Assembly (NCBI RefSeq): GCF_002741105.1
Contig: NZ_NIQU01000003.1
Span: forward strand, 376,883 to 440,882
Source: Pseudomonas sediminis
GTDB taxonomy: Bacteria; Pseudomonadota; Gammaproteobacteria; Pseudomonadales; Pseudomonadaceae
DNA length: 64,000 bases
Direction of reading: 5' to 3'
Shown here piece by piece: positions 26,534 through 37,645 of this stretch. Each line of letters opens with the position of its first letter. Position 1 is the stretch's first letter. Position numbers and translations under genes: made by a program. The notes beneath the pieces are model-generated. The model did not search any database. It was not told the origin of the DNA and worked only from the letters and a program-made list of their open reading frames with translations.

Positions 26534-28618
26534 ATGTATCGGCTGAGCCCCTGCTTCTGGCTGCCCCCATTATTCTGGTCACTCACTGCACAGGCCGAAA
26601 ACGCCACCTACCAGGCCGACCCGCTGGTGGTCACCGGCAGCCGCTATCAGGCCAGTGGCTGGCAACTGCCCTTCTCCATCAACCGCATTGATGCCGAACA
26701 GGCCACCCTCGGCAAACCCGGCGTCAACCTGTCCGAGGCGCTCGGCGGCGTGCCGGGGCTGGTGGTGCAGAACCGGCAGAACTATGCGCAGGACCTGCAG
26801 ATCTCCTCGCGAGGTTTCGGCGCCCGTTCGGCCTTCGGTATTCGCGGTATCAAGCTGCTAGCTGACGGTGTGCCGCTGTCCAACCCCGATGGTCAAGGCC
26901 AGGCCGCGACCTTCGACCTCGACACCCTGGAACGTATCGAGGTGCTGCGCGGCCCCTTCGCCAGCGTTTACGGCAGCAACTCCGGTGGGGTCATCCAGTT
27001 GTTCTCGCGCGATGGCGAAGGTCCACCCAAGCTGTCACTCGACACCTCGCAAGCCGCCTACGGCACCAGTCGCACCCGCGTCGCAGCCGAAGGTGGCAAC
27101 GACAAGGCTGGTTTCATCATCAACCGCTCGCACTTCGAGACCGACGGCTACCGCGACCATAGCGACGCCATCCTCGACAAGACCTTCGCCAAACTGACTC
27201 TGTACCCGGACGATGTCAGCAAGCTCAGTTTGAGCTTCAGCGAGCTGGATCAGAACGATACGCAAGACCCGCAAGGGTTGACCTGGGCTCAGGTGAAGAG
27301 CGACCGCCGCAGCGCCGCGCCCAGCGCACTGGAGTTCGATACACGCAAGACCGTCGATCATCGTCAGTTCGCGCTCAACTACGAGCGCAGCTTTGCCGCC
27401 GGCACCTGGCAAAGCACGCTATATAGCGGTACGCGACGGGTGATTCAGTACCAGTCGATTCCAGTCGGTGCGCAAACGCCTGCCCGCCAGGGCGGGGGCG
27501 TGATCGACTTCGAGCGCCGCTTTCACGGCATCGGCAGCCGCTGGATTCAGTCGTTCGACCTGGGCAGCAGCCTGCTGACCGTCACCACCGGCCTGGATTA
27601 CGACTATTCGCGAGACGACCGCCAGGGTTTTGAAAACTTCGTCGGCAGCACCCTGGGCGTAAAAGGCAACCTGCGCCGCGACGAGCGCAACGAGGTCACC
27701 AGCCTGTCGCCCTACGTCCAGGCCGCTTGGCAACTGGGCACGCTAGAGCTGCAGGCCGGCCTGCGTCACAGCCAGGTGGAATTTGACGTGGACGACCGTT
27801 TCCTGAGCAATGGCGACGATAGTGGCTCGGTGACCTACCGCGAACTGACGCCGACCCTGGGCGCCAGTTACGCCCTGTTGCCAGGCCTGAATGTCTACGC
27901 CAGCTGGGGCAAGGGCGTGGAGACGCCGACGCTGAACGAGTTGTCCTACTCCGGCCCCGGCAACAGCTTCGGCTTCGACCTGCAACCGGCCACCAGCGAG
28001 CAGGTAGAAGTCGGCCTCAAGGCACGCCTGGCCGAGGCCACCAGCCTGCAACTGGCACTGTTCCAGATCGATACCGACGACGAACTGGTGGTCGAATCAG
28101 CCAGCGGAGGCCGATCACGCTTCCAGAACGCCGCCCAGACTCGCCGCCGCGGCGTCGAGCTGGCCCTGGAAAGCCGCCTGAGCGACACCTTGCGAGCCAA
28201 CCTCGCCTATACACAGATCGACGCCACCTATAGCAAGAACTTCACCAGCAACGGTCGATTGATCGAGTCGGGCAATCGCCTGCCAGGCATTCCCGCGCGC
28301 ACGCTGTTTGGCGAGCTGGCCTGGCAACCGCTGGACTGGTTCAGCACCGCCATCGAAGGCCTGTACCGCAGCCAGTTGTATGTCGAAGACAGCAACACAG
28401 CCAAGACCGCACCCAGCTACGCGCTGTTCAACTGGCAAGTTCGCTTCGAGCAGCAGGCCGGTGCAATGACCTTCAATCAGGTGCTGCGCATCGACAATCT
28501 GCTGGATCGCGAGTACATCGGCTCGGTGATCGTCGGCGATAGCAACGGCCGCTACTACGAACCCGGCCCGGAGCGCGCCTGGTATGTCGGCGCTGGCATG
28601 CAGTACCAGTTCGATTGA
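26534..28618 (+). CDS. TonB-dependent outer-membrane receptor
   Basis: The 694-residue protein has a signal peptide ending in LTAQA at about residue 21 and a TonB-box-like stretch DPLVVTGSR. A plug domain follows (about residues 40-150) with RGFGARSAFGIRGIKLLADG and the conserved DTLERIEVLRGPFASVYGSN. The remainder is a 22-strand beta-barrel ending MQYQFD. It takes up a substrate too large for porins, using TonB energy. The substrate is unknown: a weak Fur-like site argues for an iron carrier, while divergence from the gluconate genes allows a sugar-acid role. The ATG at 26534 was chosen because it gives a proper signal peptide. Confidence 0.88.
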   Translation: MYRLSPCFWLPPLFWSLTAQAENATYQADPLVVTGSRYQASGWQLPFSINRIDAEQATLGKPGVNLSEALGGVPGLVVQNRQNYAQDLQISSRGFGARSAFGIRGIKLLADGVPLSNPDGQGQAATFDLDTLERIEVLRGPFASVYGSNSGGVIQLFSRDGEGPPKLSLDTSQAAYGTSRTRVAAEGGNDKAGFIINRSHFETDGYRDHSDAILDKTFAKLTLYPDDVSKLSLSFSELDQNDTQDPQGLTWAQVKSDRRSAAPSALEFDTRKTVDHRQFALNYERSFAAGTWQSTLYSGTRRVIQYQSIPVGAQTPARQGGGVIDFERRFHGIGSRWIQSFDLGSSLLTVTTGLDYDYSRDDRQGFENFVGSTLGVKGNLRRDERNEVTSLSPYVQAAWQLGTLELQAGLRHSQVEFDVDDRFLSNGDDSGSVTYRELTPTLGASYALLPGLNVYASWGKGVETPTLNELSYSGPGNSFGFDLQPATSEQVEVGLKARLAEATSLQLALFQIDTDDELVVESASGGRSRFQNAAQTRRRGVELALESRLSDTLRANLAYTQIDATYSKNFTSNGRLIESGNRLPGIPARTLFGELAWQPLDWFSTAIEGLYRSQLYVEDSNTAKTAPSYALFNWQVRFEQQAGAMTFNQVLRIDNLLDREYIGSVIVGDSNGRYYEPGPERAWYVGAGMQYQFD

Positions 28619-28704
28619 GGCTGGCAACTGAGACTCGCGTCTCCACCCCTCTTGTGGGATAGGACGCCAGGTGATGTGTATCGGCAAATACAGCTCAAAA
28701 ACAG

Positions 28705-28730
28705 AAAAGGCCACCCGAAGGTGGCCTTTT
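28705..28730. terminator. Bidirectional terminator between TonB receptor gene and sucD
   Basis: AAAAGGCCACC and GGTGGCCTTTT form an 11-bp stem with loop CGAA and lie between converging stop codons. Confidence 0.9.
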
Positions 28731-28749
28731 GCATGCAGTCAGCGAAGGC

Positions 28750-29637
28750 TTAGGCCTTCTTGACTTCCCAACCGGTCAGCTCGGCCAGGGCCTTGCCGAT
28801 GTCAGCCAGGGAACGCACGGTTTTCACGCCAGCGTCCTGCAGTGCAGCGAATTTCTCGTCTGCAGTGCCCTTGCCGCCGGAGATGATGGCGCCAGCGTGG
28901 CCCATGCGCTTGCCGGGAGGAGCGGTCACACCAGCGATGTAGGAAACTACAGGCTTGGTGACGTTGGCCTTGATGTAGGCAGCCGCTTCTTCTTCAGCCG
29001 AACCGCCGATCTCACCGATCATGACGATCGCTTCGGTCTTCGGGTCTTCCTGGAACAGCTTCAGGATGTCGATGAAGTTGGAGCCCGGGATGGGGTCACC
29101 GCCGATGCCCACGCAGGTGGACTGGCCGAAACCGGCGTCGGTGGTCTGCTTCACGGCTTCATAGGTCAGGGTGCCGGAACGGGACACGATGCCGACTTTG
29201 CCTGGCAGGTGGATGTGACCCGGCATGATGCCGATCTTGCACTCGCCGGGAGTGATCACGCCCGGGCAGTTCGGGCCGATCAGGGTAATGCCCAGCTCGT
29301 CGCAGATGACTTTGGCATCCAGCATGTCCAGGGTAGGAATGCCTTCGGTGATGCAGACGATCAGCTTGATGCCGCCGAATGCAGCTTCCAGGATCGAGTC
29401 TTTGCAGAACGGAGCCGGAACGTAGATGACCGAAGCGTCAGCGCCAGTGGCTTCAACGGCTTCTTTCACGGTGTTGAACACCGGCAGGCCCAGGTGAGTG
29501 GTGCCGCCCTTGCCCGGAGTCACGCCGCCAACCATCTTGGTGCCGTAGGCGATGGCTTGTTCGGAGTGGAAAGTACCCTGCGAGCCGGTGAAGCCCTGGC
29601 AGATGACTTTGGTGTCTTTATTGATCAGGACGCTCAT
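28750..29637 (-). CDS. sucD: Succinyl-CoA synthetase alpha subunit
   Basis: SucD, with SucC, converts succinyl-CoA, ADP (or GDP) and phosphate to succinate, CoA and nucleoside triphosphate in the TCA cycle. The 295-residue product has the CoA-binding domain ([19 protein letters not shown]) and the phosphohistidine loop [18 protein letters not shown] near the C-terminus. [10 protein letters not shown] is also conserved. The start overlaps the sucC stop by one base (TAATG), so the subunits are translationally coupled. It is the last gene of the TCA block and is followed by a strong terminator. Confidence 0.97.
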   Translation of the reverse strand: MSVLINKDTKVICQGFTGSQGTFHSEQAIAYGTKMVGGVTPGKGGTTHLGLPVFNTVKEAVEATGADASVIYVPAPFCKDSILEAAFGGIKLIVCITEGIPTLDMLDAKVICDELGITLIGPNCPGVITPGECKIGIMPGHIHLPGKVGIVSRSGTLTYEAVKQTTDAGFGQSTCVGIGGDPIPGSNFIDILKLFQEDPKTEAIVMIGEIGGSAEEEAAAYIKANVTKPVVSYIAGVTAPPGKRMGHAGAIISGGKGTADEKFAALQDAGVKTVRSLADIGKALAELTGWEVKKA

Positions 29638-30803
29638 TACTTGCCCTCCGCAGCTTTGACGACTTGCTGAGCAGCGTCGGTCAGGCTGGTTGCCGCGATG
29701 ATGTTCAGGCCGCTTTCAGCCAGGACCTTGGCGCCCAGCTCAGCGTTGTTACCTTCCAGGCGGACGACCACCGGGATTTTCACGCCGACTTCTTTCACTG
29801 CGCCGATGATGCCTTCGGCAATCATGTCGCAACGAACGATGCCGCCGAAGATGTTCACCAGAACGGCAGCAACGTTGCTGTCGGACAGGATGATCTTGAA
29901 GGCTTCGGTCACGCGCTCTTTGGTTGCGCCGCCACCTACGTCGAGGAAGTTGGCTGGCTTGCCGCCGTGCAGGTTGACGATGTCCATGGTACCCATGGCC
30001 AGACCGGCACCGTTGACCATGCAGCCGATGTTGCCTTCCAGGGCCACGTAGTTCAGCTCGAAGCTGGCAGCGTGGGCTTCACGAGGATCGTCTTGCGACG
30101 GGTCGTGGAAGGTCTTCAGCTTCGGCTGACGGTACATGGCGTTAGCGTCGATGTTGATCTTCGCGTCCAGGCAGTGCAGGTCGCCGTCGGCCTTGATGAC
30201 CAGCGGGTTGACTTCCAGCAGAGCCAGATCGTGATCTTTGAACAGTTTGGCCAGACCTACGAAGATCTTGGCGAACTGAGCGACTTGCTTGCCTTCCAGG
30301 CCCAGCTGGAAAGCCAGCTCGCGACCCTGGTACGGCTGAGCGCCGACCAGCGGGTCAACGGTGGCCTTGAGGATCTTCTCAGGAGTTTCGTGGGCCACTT
30401 TCTCGATGTCCACGCCACCTTCGGTGGAAGCCATGAACACGATGCGACGGCTGGAGCGGTCCACTACAGCGCCCAGGTACAGTTCCTTGGCGATGTCAGT
30501 GCAGGATTCGACCAGGATTTTGCTGACCGGCTGACCGTTGGCGTCAGTCTGGTAGGTCACCAGACGCTTGCCCAGCCAGTTGGCGGCGAAGGCCTTGGCG
30601 TCTTCTTTGCTCTTGACCAGCTTTACGCCACCGGCTTTACCGCGGCCACCAGCGTGGACCTGAGCTTTGACGACCCACTCGCTGCCGCCGATTTTTTCGC
30701 AGGCTTCTGCGGCTTCTTCCGGGGTGTCTACCGCGAAACCCTTGGATACGGGCAGGCCGTATTCAGCGAACAGCTGCTTACCCTGATACTCGTGAAGATT
30801 CAT
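29637..30803 (-). CDS. sucC: Succinyl-CoA synthetase beta subunit
   Basis: The 388-residue beta subunit carries the ATP-grasp nucleotide site and pairs with SucD. It begins [19 protein letters not shown] and contains [28 protein letters not shown] and the C-terminal [17 protein letters not shown] and [12 protein letters not shown], all standard for the family. It overlaps sucD by one base and is separated from lpdG by 239 bases that include a hairpin, so it may have some independent expression. Confidence 0.97.
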   Translation of the reverse strand: MNLHEYQGKQLFAEYGLPVSKGFAVDTPEEAAEACEKIGGSEWVVKAQVHAGGRGKAGGVKLVKSKEDAKAFAANWLGKRLVTYQTDANGQPVSKILVESCTDIAKELYLGAVVDRSSRRIVFMASTEGGVDIEKVAHETPEKILKATVDPLVGAQPYQGRELAFQLGLEGKQVAQFAKIFVGLAKLFKDHDLALLEVNPLVIKADGDLHCLDAKINIDANAMYRQPKLKTFHDPSQDDPREAHAASFELNYVALEGNIGCMVNGAGLAMGTMDIVNLHGGKPANFLDVGGGATKERVTEAFKIILSDSNVAAVLVNIFGGIVRCDMIAEGIIGAVKEVGVKIPVVVRLEGNNAELGAKVLAESGLNIIAATSLTDAAQQVVKAAEGK

Positions 30804-31014
30804 GCTTGTCTACCGTCTTCGTTTAGGTATTGCGCATTCGGCGCTGTACTTGTGATACCGCGCCACCTGTGACTGCCGAAGCAGTCCGTCGGGGGCTTGC
30901 GCTGCGAGTTGGACTCGACGCGGGCCACCCGACGTGGTTCTGCTTGCAAACACCACCGTAGCGATGAGGCGATTACACGACGCCCCGCCTACCACGGCGG
31001 CTTACAACAACTTG

Positions 31015-31037
31015 AGTGGCCGAACGAGTCGGCCACT
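31015..31037 (-). other. Hairpin between lpdG and sucC
   Basis: AGTGGCCGA and TCGGCCACT pair around a five-base loop directly after the lpdG stop on the minus strand. No T-run follows, so it may be a partial terminator or RNA-processing structure that adjusts sucCD relative to the upstream genes. Confidence 0.5.
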
Positions 31038-31042
31038 AACGC

Positions 31043-32545
<1,503 letters not shown>

Positions 32546-33781
32546 TTAGATTTCCAGCAGCAGGCGAGCCGGGTCTTCAAGCAAGTTCTTGATGGTTACC
32601 AGGAAGGTCACGGCTTCCTTACCATCGATCAGGCGGTGGTCGTAAGACAGCGCCAGGTACATCATCGGACGGATCACCACCTGGCCGTTGATGGCCATCG
32701 GGCGCTGAACGATATTGTGCATACCCAGGATCGCAGCCTGCGGCGGGTTGACGATCGGGGTCGACATCATCGAACCAAAGGTACCACCGTTGGTGATGGT
32801 GAAGGTGCCGCCAGTCATTTCTTCGATCGACAGCTTGCCGTCTTTGGCTTTCTTGCCGAAGGTGGCGATGCCGCTCTCGATTTCAGCCAGGCTCATTTGC
32901 TCGGCGTTACGCAATACCGGCACCACCAGGCCACGGTCGCTGGACACTGCAACACCGATGTCGGCGTAGCCGTGATAAACGATGTCGTTGCCGTCGATCG
33001 AGGCGTTGACTGCCGGGAAACGCTTCAGCGCTTCGGTAGCTGCCTTTACGAAGAACGACATGAAGCCCAGACGCACGCCGTTGTGGGATTTCTCGAACAG
33101 GTCCTTGTACTTCGAACGCAGGGCCATGACTTCGGTCATGTCCACTTCGTTGAAGGTGGTCAGCATGGCCATGGTGGACTGGGCTTCGACCAGACGCTCG
33201 GCGATCTTGGCGCGCAGACGGGTCATCGGCACACGCTTCTCGGTGCGGTCGCCAGTGGCGACTACAGCAGCGGCAGCAGCCGGGGCAGCGGCGGGCTTGG
33301 CAGCGGCAGCCGGGGCGTTCTTCTTGGCTTCGACGGCAGCGACCACGTCTTCCTTGGTCACACGGCCACCCTTACCGGTGCCGGCAATGCTGTTCGGGTC
33401 GATACCGTTCTCTTCGGCCAGCTTGCGTGCGGCCGGCGAGAGGATGGCGTCGTCACTAGCAGCGGCAGCCGGAGCAGCAGCCTGGGCCGGAGCAGCGGCA
33501 GCGGCAGCGGCCGGTGCGGCAGCCGGAGCGGCGGCGGCAGCGCCACCTTCGGTCAGCTTGCCCAGCAGCTCGTTGGAGAGAACGGTATCGCCTTCGTTCT
33601 TGATGATTTCAGCCAGGACACCATCGGCCTCAGCCAGTACTTCGATCACGACCTTGTCGGTTTCGATGTCGACGATCAGCTCATCGCGCTTGACCGCTTC
33701 GCCCGGCTTCTTGTGCCAGGTGGCCACGGTGCCGTCGGCAACCGATTCCGGGAAGGTTGGGGCTTTGATCTCGATAGCCAT
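32546..33781 (-). CDS. sucB: Dihydrolipoyllysine succinyltransferase (E2)
   Basis: SucB is the core of the 2-oxoglutarate dehydrogenase complex. The 411-residue product has an N-terminal lipoyl domain with the modified Lys in [10 protein letters not shown], an Ala/Pro-rich flexible linker (about residues 80-110), a peripheral-subunit-binding domain ([20 protein letters not shown]), a second Ala-rich linker and a catalytic domain ending with [16 protein letters not shown]. The linkers swing the lipoyl arm between active sites. It lies between sucA and lpdG with short gaps. Confidence 0.97.
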   Translation of the reverse strand: MAIEIKAPTFPESVADGTVATWHKKPGEAVKRDELIVDIETDKVVIEVLAEADGVLAEIIKNEGDTVLSNELLGKLTEGGAAAAAPAAAPAAAAAAAPAQAAAPAAAASDDAILSPAARKLAEENGIDPNSIAGTGKGGRVTKEDVVAAVEAKKNAPAAAAKPAAAPAAAAAVVATGDRTEKRVPMTRLRAKIAERLVEAQSTMAMLTTFNEVDMTEVMALRSKYKDLFEKSHNGVRLGFMSFFVKAATEALKRFPAVNASIDGNDIVYHGYADIGVAVSSDRGLVVPVLRNAEQMSLAEIESGIATFGKKAKDGKLSIEEMTGGTFTITNGGTFGSMMSTPIVNPPQAAILGMHNIVQRPMAINGQVVIRPMMYLALSYDHRLIDGKEAVTFLVTIKNLLEDPARLLLEI

Positions 33782-33845
33782 TGTATGCGTTTCCTTAAAT
33801 TCGGTTTACCGGCAGGTGGCACTCGCCACCTGCCGGATGAAGGCG

Positions 33846-36677
33846 TTAAACAGTAAAGGCGTCCTGCAGCAGTTTTTCCTGCTGCTCGGCGTGCATCGAC
33901 GCATAACCACAAGCTGGCGCAGCCGAGGCATCACGACCGGCGTACTCCAGGAGCAGCGACTTCTTGTGTGCAGTAGCGACGCGACGCATGTGGTGCTGGC
34001 TGCAGTACCAAGCGCCCTGGTTCATCGGCTCTTCCTGACACCAGACGATGTGCTTGAGGTTCTTATACGGCGCCAGTGCTTCGGCCAGATCGTCTTCCGG
34101 GAACGGATAGAGCTGCTCGAGACGCACGATAGCGATGTCTTCGCGGCCCTCGGCACGACGCTTCTCCAGCAGGTCGTAGTAGACCTTGCCGCTGCACAGG
34201 ACCAGACGCTCGACCTTTTTCGGGTCCAGCGAATCGATCTCGCCGATCACGGTCTGGAACGAGCCTTCGGCCAGATCTTCCAGAGTCGAGATGGCCAGCT
34301 TGTGGCGCAGCAGCGACTTCGGCGTCAGCACCACCAGCGGCTTGCGCAGCGGACGGATCACCTGGCGACGCAGCATGTGGTAGACCTGCGCTGGGGTGGT
34401 CGGTACGCAGACCTGCATGTTGTGCTCGGCGCACAATTGCAGGTAACGCTCCAGACGCGCCGAGCTGTGCTCAGGCCCCTGCCCTTCATAACCGTGCGGC
34501 AGCAGAACGGTCAGACCGCACAGACGGCCCCACTTGGTCTCGCCACTGGAAATGAACTGGTCGAATACCACCTGGGCACCGTTGGCGAAGTCGCCGAACT
34601 GGGCTTCCCAGATCACCAGCGCACTCGGCGTGGTGGTGGCATAGCCGTATTCGAAAGCCAGCACCGCTTCCTCGGAGAGGTAGGAGTCGTACAGTTCGAA
34701 CTTCGGCTGGCCGTCGTACAGGTTCTTCAGCGGAACGTAGGTCGCCGCATCCTTCTGGTTGTGCAGCACCGCGTGACGGTGCGAGAAGGTACCGCGGCCG
34801 ATGTCCTGACCGGTCATGCGGATCGGGTGACCTTCAACCAGCAGCGTGGCGTAGGCCATGGTTTCGGCGAAGCCCCAGTTGATCGGCAAGCCGCCCGCAC
34901 CCATCTTCTGACGGTCTTCGAGGATCTTCGCCACCTGACGCTGAACCAGGAAACCTTCCGGGATTTCCAGCAGCTTGGCGGACAAGTCCTGCAGGGTCTT
35001 CAGATCGAAACGGGTGTCATGACGCGCGGTCCAGGCATGGCCCAGGTAAGGACGCCAGTCGACGAACAGCTCCTTGTTCGGCTCCTTGACCAGGCTCTTG
35101 ACCACGTGCTGGCCGTTGTCCAGTGCCGTGCGGTACTCGTCGATCTTGGCCTGCACGTCGTCGCTGGTCTGTGCGCCGGCCGCAATCAGGGCATCAGCGT
35201 ACAGTTCACGGGTGGTGCGCTGCTTGGCGATCTGCTGGTACATCAGCGGCTGGGTGCCATTTGGCTCGTCGGCCTCGTTGTGGCCGCGGCGACGGTAGCA
35301 GACCAGGTCGATGACCACGTCACGCTTGTACTGCATGCGGTAGTCGACAGCCAACTGGGTCACGAACAGCACAGCTTCCGGATCATCACCATTCACATGG
35401 AAGATCGGCGCCTGGATCATCTTGGCCACGTCGGTCGCGTACTCGGTGGAGCGTGCGTCCAACGGGTTGCTGATGGTGAAGCCGACCTGGTTGTTGATCA
35501 CGATGTGGATGGTGCCGCCAGTCTTGTAGCCGCGGGTCTGCGACATCTGGAAGGTTTCCATGACCACACCCTGACCGGCGAAAGCCGCGTCACCGTGGAT
35601 GGAAATCGGCAGTACCTTGTCGCCAGTGGCGTCACTGCGACGATCCTGACGAGCACGCACCGAACCCTCGACCACCGGAGAAACGATCTCCAGGTGCGAA
35701 GGGTTGAACGCCAGCGCCAGGTGCACTTCGCCACCAGCGGTCATGACGTTGGAGGAAAAGCCCTGGTGGTACTTCACGTCACCGGACGACAGACCCTCGG
35801 TCTTCTTGCCTTCGAACTCGTCGAACAGGTCGCGCGGGTTCTTGCCGAAGGTGTTGACCAGGACGTTCAGACGGCCGCGGTGGGCCATACCGATGACCAC
35901 TTCCTTGGTGCCGTAGGAGCCGGAACGCTGGATGATTTCGTCCAGCAGCGGGATCAGGCTTTCGCCACCCTCCAGACCGAAACGCTTGGTGCCCGGGTAC
36001 TTGGTGCCCAGGTACTTTTCCAGACCTTCGGCAGCGGTGACGCGCTCGAGCACATGCGCCTGCACTTCGGCGGAAAACTGCGGACGACCGCGCACGCTTT
36101 CCAGGCGCTGGGCGAACCAGTTGCGCTGACCGGAGTCGACGATGTGGGTGAACTCGGCACCGATGGTGCGACAATATGTCTGCTGCAGCGCATCGCGAAT
36201 TTCGCGTAGCGTTGCCTCTTCCTTGCCGATGTACAGCTCGCCAGTGCGGAATGTGGTGTCCAGATCCGCGTCGGTCAGGCCGTAGTGATTGATCGACAGG
36301 TCAGACGGCGCAGTGCGCACCCACAGACCCAGAGGGTCAAGCTGGGCGGCCTGATGGCCACGCATGCGGTAGGCCTGGATCAAGCGCAGCACTTCCACCT
36401 GCTTCTTTTCGTGCTCGCTGCTGACGGCCCCGGCGGAAACCGGCTGGGCACGACGCGAATTCTTGGCGAGCAGGACGAAATGATCGCGAATGGTCGAATG
36501 CGATACGTCCGTTGCAGCGCTGCCGTCGGTCGGCAACTTCTGGAAGTAAGTGCGCCACTCTTCTGGCACAGCGTTGGGATCGTGCAGGTAGAGCTCGTAG
36601 AGCTCTTCCACGTAGGCAGCGTTGCCACCGGATAGGTGGGCACTGTCCCACATGCGCTGCATCACGCTTTCTTGCAT
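33846..36677 (-). CDS. sucA: 2-Oxoglutarate dehydrogenase (E1)
   Basis: The 943-residue thiamine-diphosphate enzyme decarboxylates 2-oxoglutarate and succinylates the SucB lipoyl group. The N-terminus MQESVMQRMWDSAHLSGGNA is typical of Pseudomonas SucA. Conserved parts are EGGESLIPLLDEII, VIGMAHRGRLNVLVN, HGDAAFAGQGVVMET and the diphosphate-binding YRRRGHNEADEP. The usual length and intact motifs show a functional gene. It starts 249 bases downstream of sdhB on the same strand. Confidence 0.97.
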   Translation of the reverse strand: MQESVMQRMWDSAHLSGGNAAYVEELYELYLHDPNAVPEEWRTYFQKLPTDGSAATDVSHSTIRDHFVLLAKNSRRAQPVSAGAVSSEHEKKQVEVLRLIQAYRMRGHQAAQLDPLGLWVRTAPSDLSINHYGLTDADLDTTFRTGELYIGKEEATLREIRDALQQTYCRTIGAEFTHIVDSGQRNWFAQRLESVRGRPQFSAEVQAHVLERVTAAEGLEKYLGTKYPGTKRFGLEGGESLIPLLDEIIQRSGSYGTKEVVIGMAHRGRLNVLVNTFGKNPRDLFDEFEGKKTEGLSSGDVKYHQGFSSNVMTAGGEVHLALAFNPSHLEIVSPVVEGSVRARQDRRSDATGDKVLPISIHGDAAFAGQGVVMETFQMSQTRGYKTGGTIHIVINNQVGFTISNPLDARSTEYATDVAKMIQAPIFHVNGDDPEAVLFVTQLAVDYRMQYKRDVVIDLVCYRRRGHNEADEPNGTQPLMYQQIAKQRTTRELYADALIAAGAQTSDDVQAKIDEYRTALDNGQHVVKSLVKEPNKELFVDWRPYLGHAWTARHDTRFDLKTLQDLSAKLLEIPEGFLVQRQVAKILEDRQKMGAGGLPINWGFAETMAYATLLVEGHPIRMTGQDIGRGTFSHRHAVLHNQKDAATYVPLKNLYDGQPKFELYDSYLSEEAVLAFEYGYATTTPSALVIWEAQFGDFANGAQVVFDQFISSGETKWGRLCGLTVLLPHGYEGQGPEHSSARLERYLQLCAEHNMQVCVPTTPAQVYHMLRRQVIRPLRKPLVVLTPKSLLRHKLAISTLEDLAEGSFQTVIGEIDSLDPKKVERLVLCSGKVYYDLLEKRRAEGREDIAIVRLEQLYPFPEDDLAEALAPYKNLKHIVWCQEEPMNQGAWYCSQHHMRRVATAHKKSLLLEYAGRDASAAPACGYASMHAEQQEKLLQDAFTV

Positions 36678-36785
36678 GCTTGGTCACCCTCGGTAAGGGG
36701 ACACCACCGGCGTGAATACCGCATAGCCTTAATCAAAGTCATGATGCTGCGACTCGGATGAAGCCACTTGGGTTCCCGCAGATAG

Positions 36786-36803
36786 TCCGGGTACCAGCCC
36801 GGA
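36786..36803 (-). other. Small hairpin in the 249-base sdhB-sucA gap
   Basis: TCCGGG and CCCGGA flank a six-base loop. The rest of the gap shows no gene; a promoter or attenuation site for sucA could lie here, but none is clear. Confidence 0.35.
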
Positions 36804-36926
36804 TGCCCCTGCTGGTCGTCATATTTTTCGAGTATGAGCCGCGGCTTTGTGGGCTGCAGCTCTGGCTTTACTGCGAGGCCGACCTAAGCCGGACTCGCAG
36901 GTGTTACAGGTATAGCAACTTGCGAA

Positions 36927-37634
36927 TCAGGTACCGCTCTGCAGCAGCATGTTACGCACGTGACCGATCGCCTTGGTCGGGTTCAGACCCTTGGGGCAGA
37001 CGTTCACGCAGTTCATGATGCCGCGGCAGCGGAACACACTGAACGGATCGTCCAGCGAGGCCAGACGCTCGGCGGTCTTGGTGTCACGGCTGTCGGCCAG
37101 GAAACGATAGGCCTGCAGCAGTGCAGCGGGACCGAGGAACTTGTCCGGGTTCCACCAGAACGACGGGCAGCTGGTCGAGCAGCATGCGCACAGAATGCAC
37201 TCGTACAGACCGTCGAGCTTCTCGCGCTCTTCCGGAGTCTGCAGGCGCTCGATGGCCGGAGCCGGCGTATCGTTCTGCAGGAACGGCTGCACCTTCTCGT
37301 ACTGCTTGTAGAAGATGCTCATATCGACGACCAGGTCACGAATGACCGGCAGGCCCGGCAACGGACGAATCACCAGCTTGCCGCCCTTGAGGCCGGCAGC
37401 GGAGATCGGCGTAATGCACGCGAGGCCGTTCTTGCCGTTGATGTTCATGCCGTCGGAGCCACATACACCTTCACGGCAGGAACGACGGTAGGAGAAGCCC
37501 TCGTCCTGTTCCTTGATCAGCGCCAGCACGTCGAGGACCATGATGTCCTTGCCGCCGGTGTCGACCTGGAAGTCCTGCATGAACGGAGCAGCGTCCTTCT
37601 CCGGGTTGTAGCGATAAACACTGACTTGCAACAT
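36927..37634 (-). CDS. sdhB: Succinate dehydrogenase iron-sulfur subunit
   Basis: SdhB passes electrons from SdhA FAD through three iron-sulfur clusters to ubiquinone. The 235-residue product has the 2Fe-2S site (RRSCREGVCGSDGMNINGKN with a later Cys), and the 4Fe-4S and 3Fe-4S sites in CILCACCSTSCPSFWW and CRGIMNCVNVCPKGLNP. I placed the start at the ATG at 37634 (MLQVSVYRYNP), which has AAGGG eight bases upstream, rather than the GTG three codons earlier. Confidence 0.96.
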   Translation of the reverse strand: MLQVSVYRYNPEKDAAPFMQDFQVDTGGKDIMVLDVLALIKEQDEGFSYRRSCREGVCGSDGMNINGKNGLACITPISAAGLKGGKLVIRPLPGLPVIRDLVVDMSIFYKQYEKVQPFLQNDTPAPAIERLQTPEEREKLDGLYECILCACCSTSCPSFWWNPDKFLGPAALLQAYRFLADSRDTKTAERLASLDDPFSVFRCRGIMNCVNVCPKGLNPTKAIGHVRNMLLQSGT

Positions 37635-37645
37635 ATCAGTCACCC

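Noticed and set aside
26338..26607. Longer N-terminus (90 residues) for the gluconokinase fusion protein
   Set aside because: The added residues cover the divergent promoter region and do not resemble kinase sequence; the ATG at 26337 has a proper ribosome site.
33470..33545. Short repeated GC-rich units resembling a tandem repeat
   Set aside because: They encode the Ala/Pro-rich swinging linker of SucB; this is coding low complexity and not a CRISPR or satellite array.
32982..36209. A 1075-codon open frame on the plus strand across sucB and sucA
   Set aside because: It is exactly antisense to two clear TCA genes. In GC-rich DNA with strong codon bias such antisense frames stay open by chance; the product is low-complexity and matches nothing I know.
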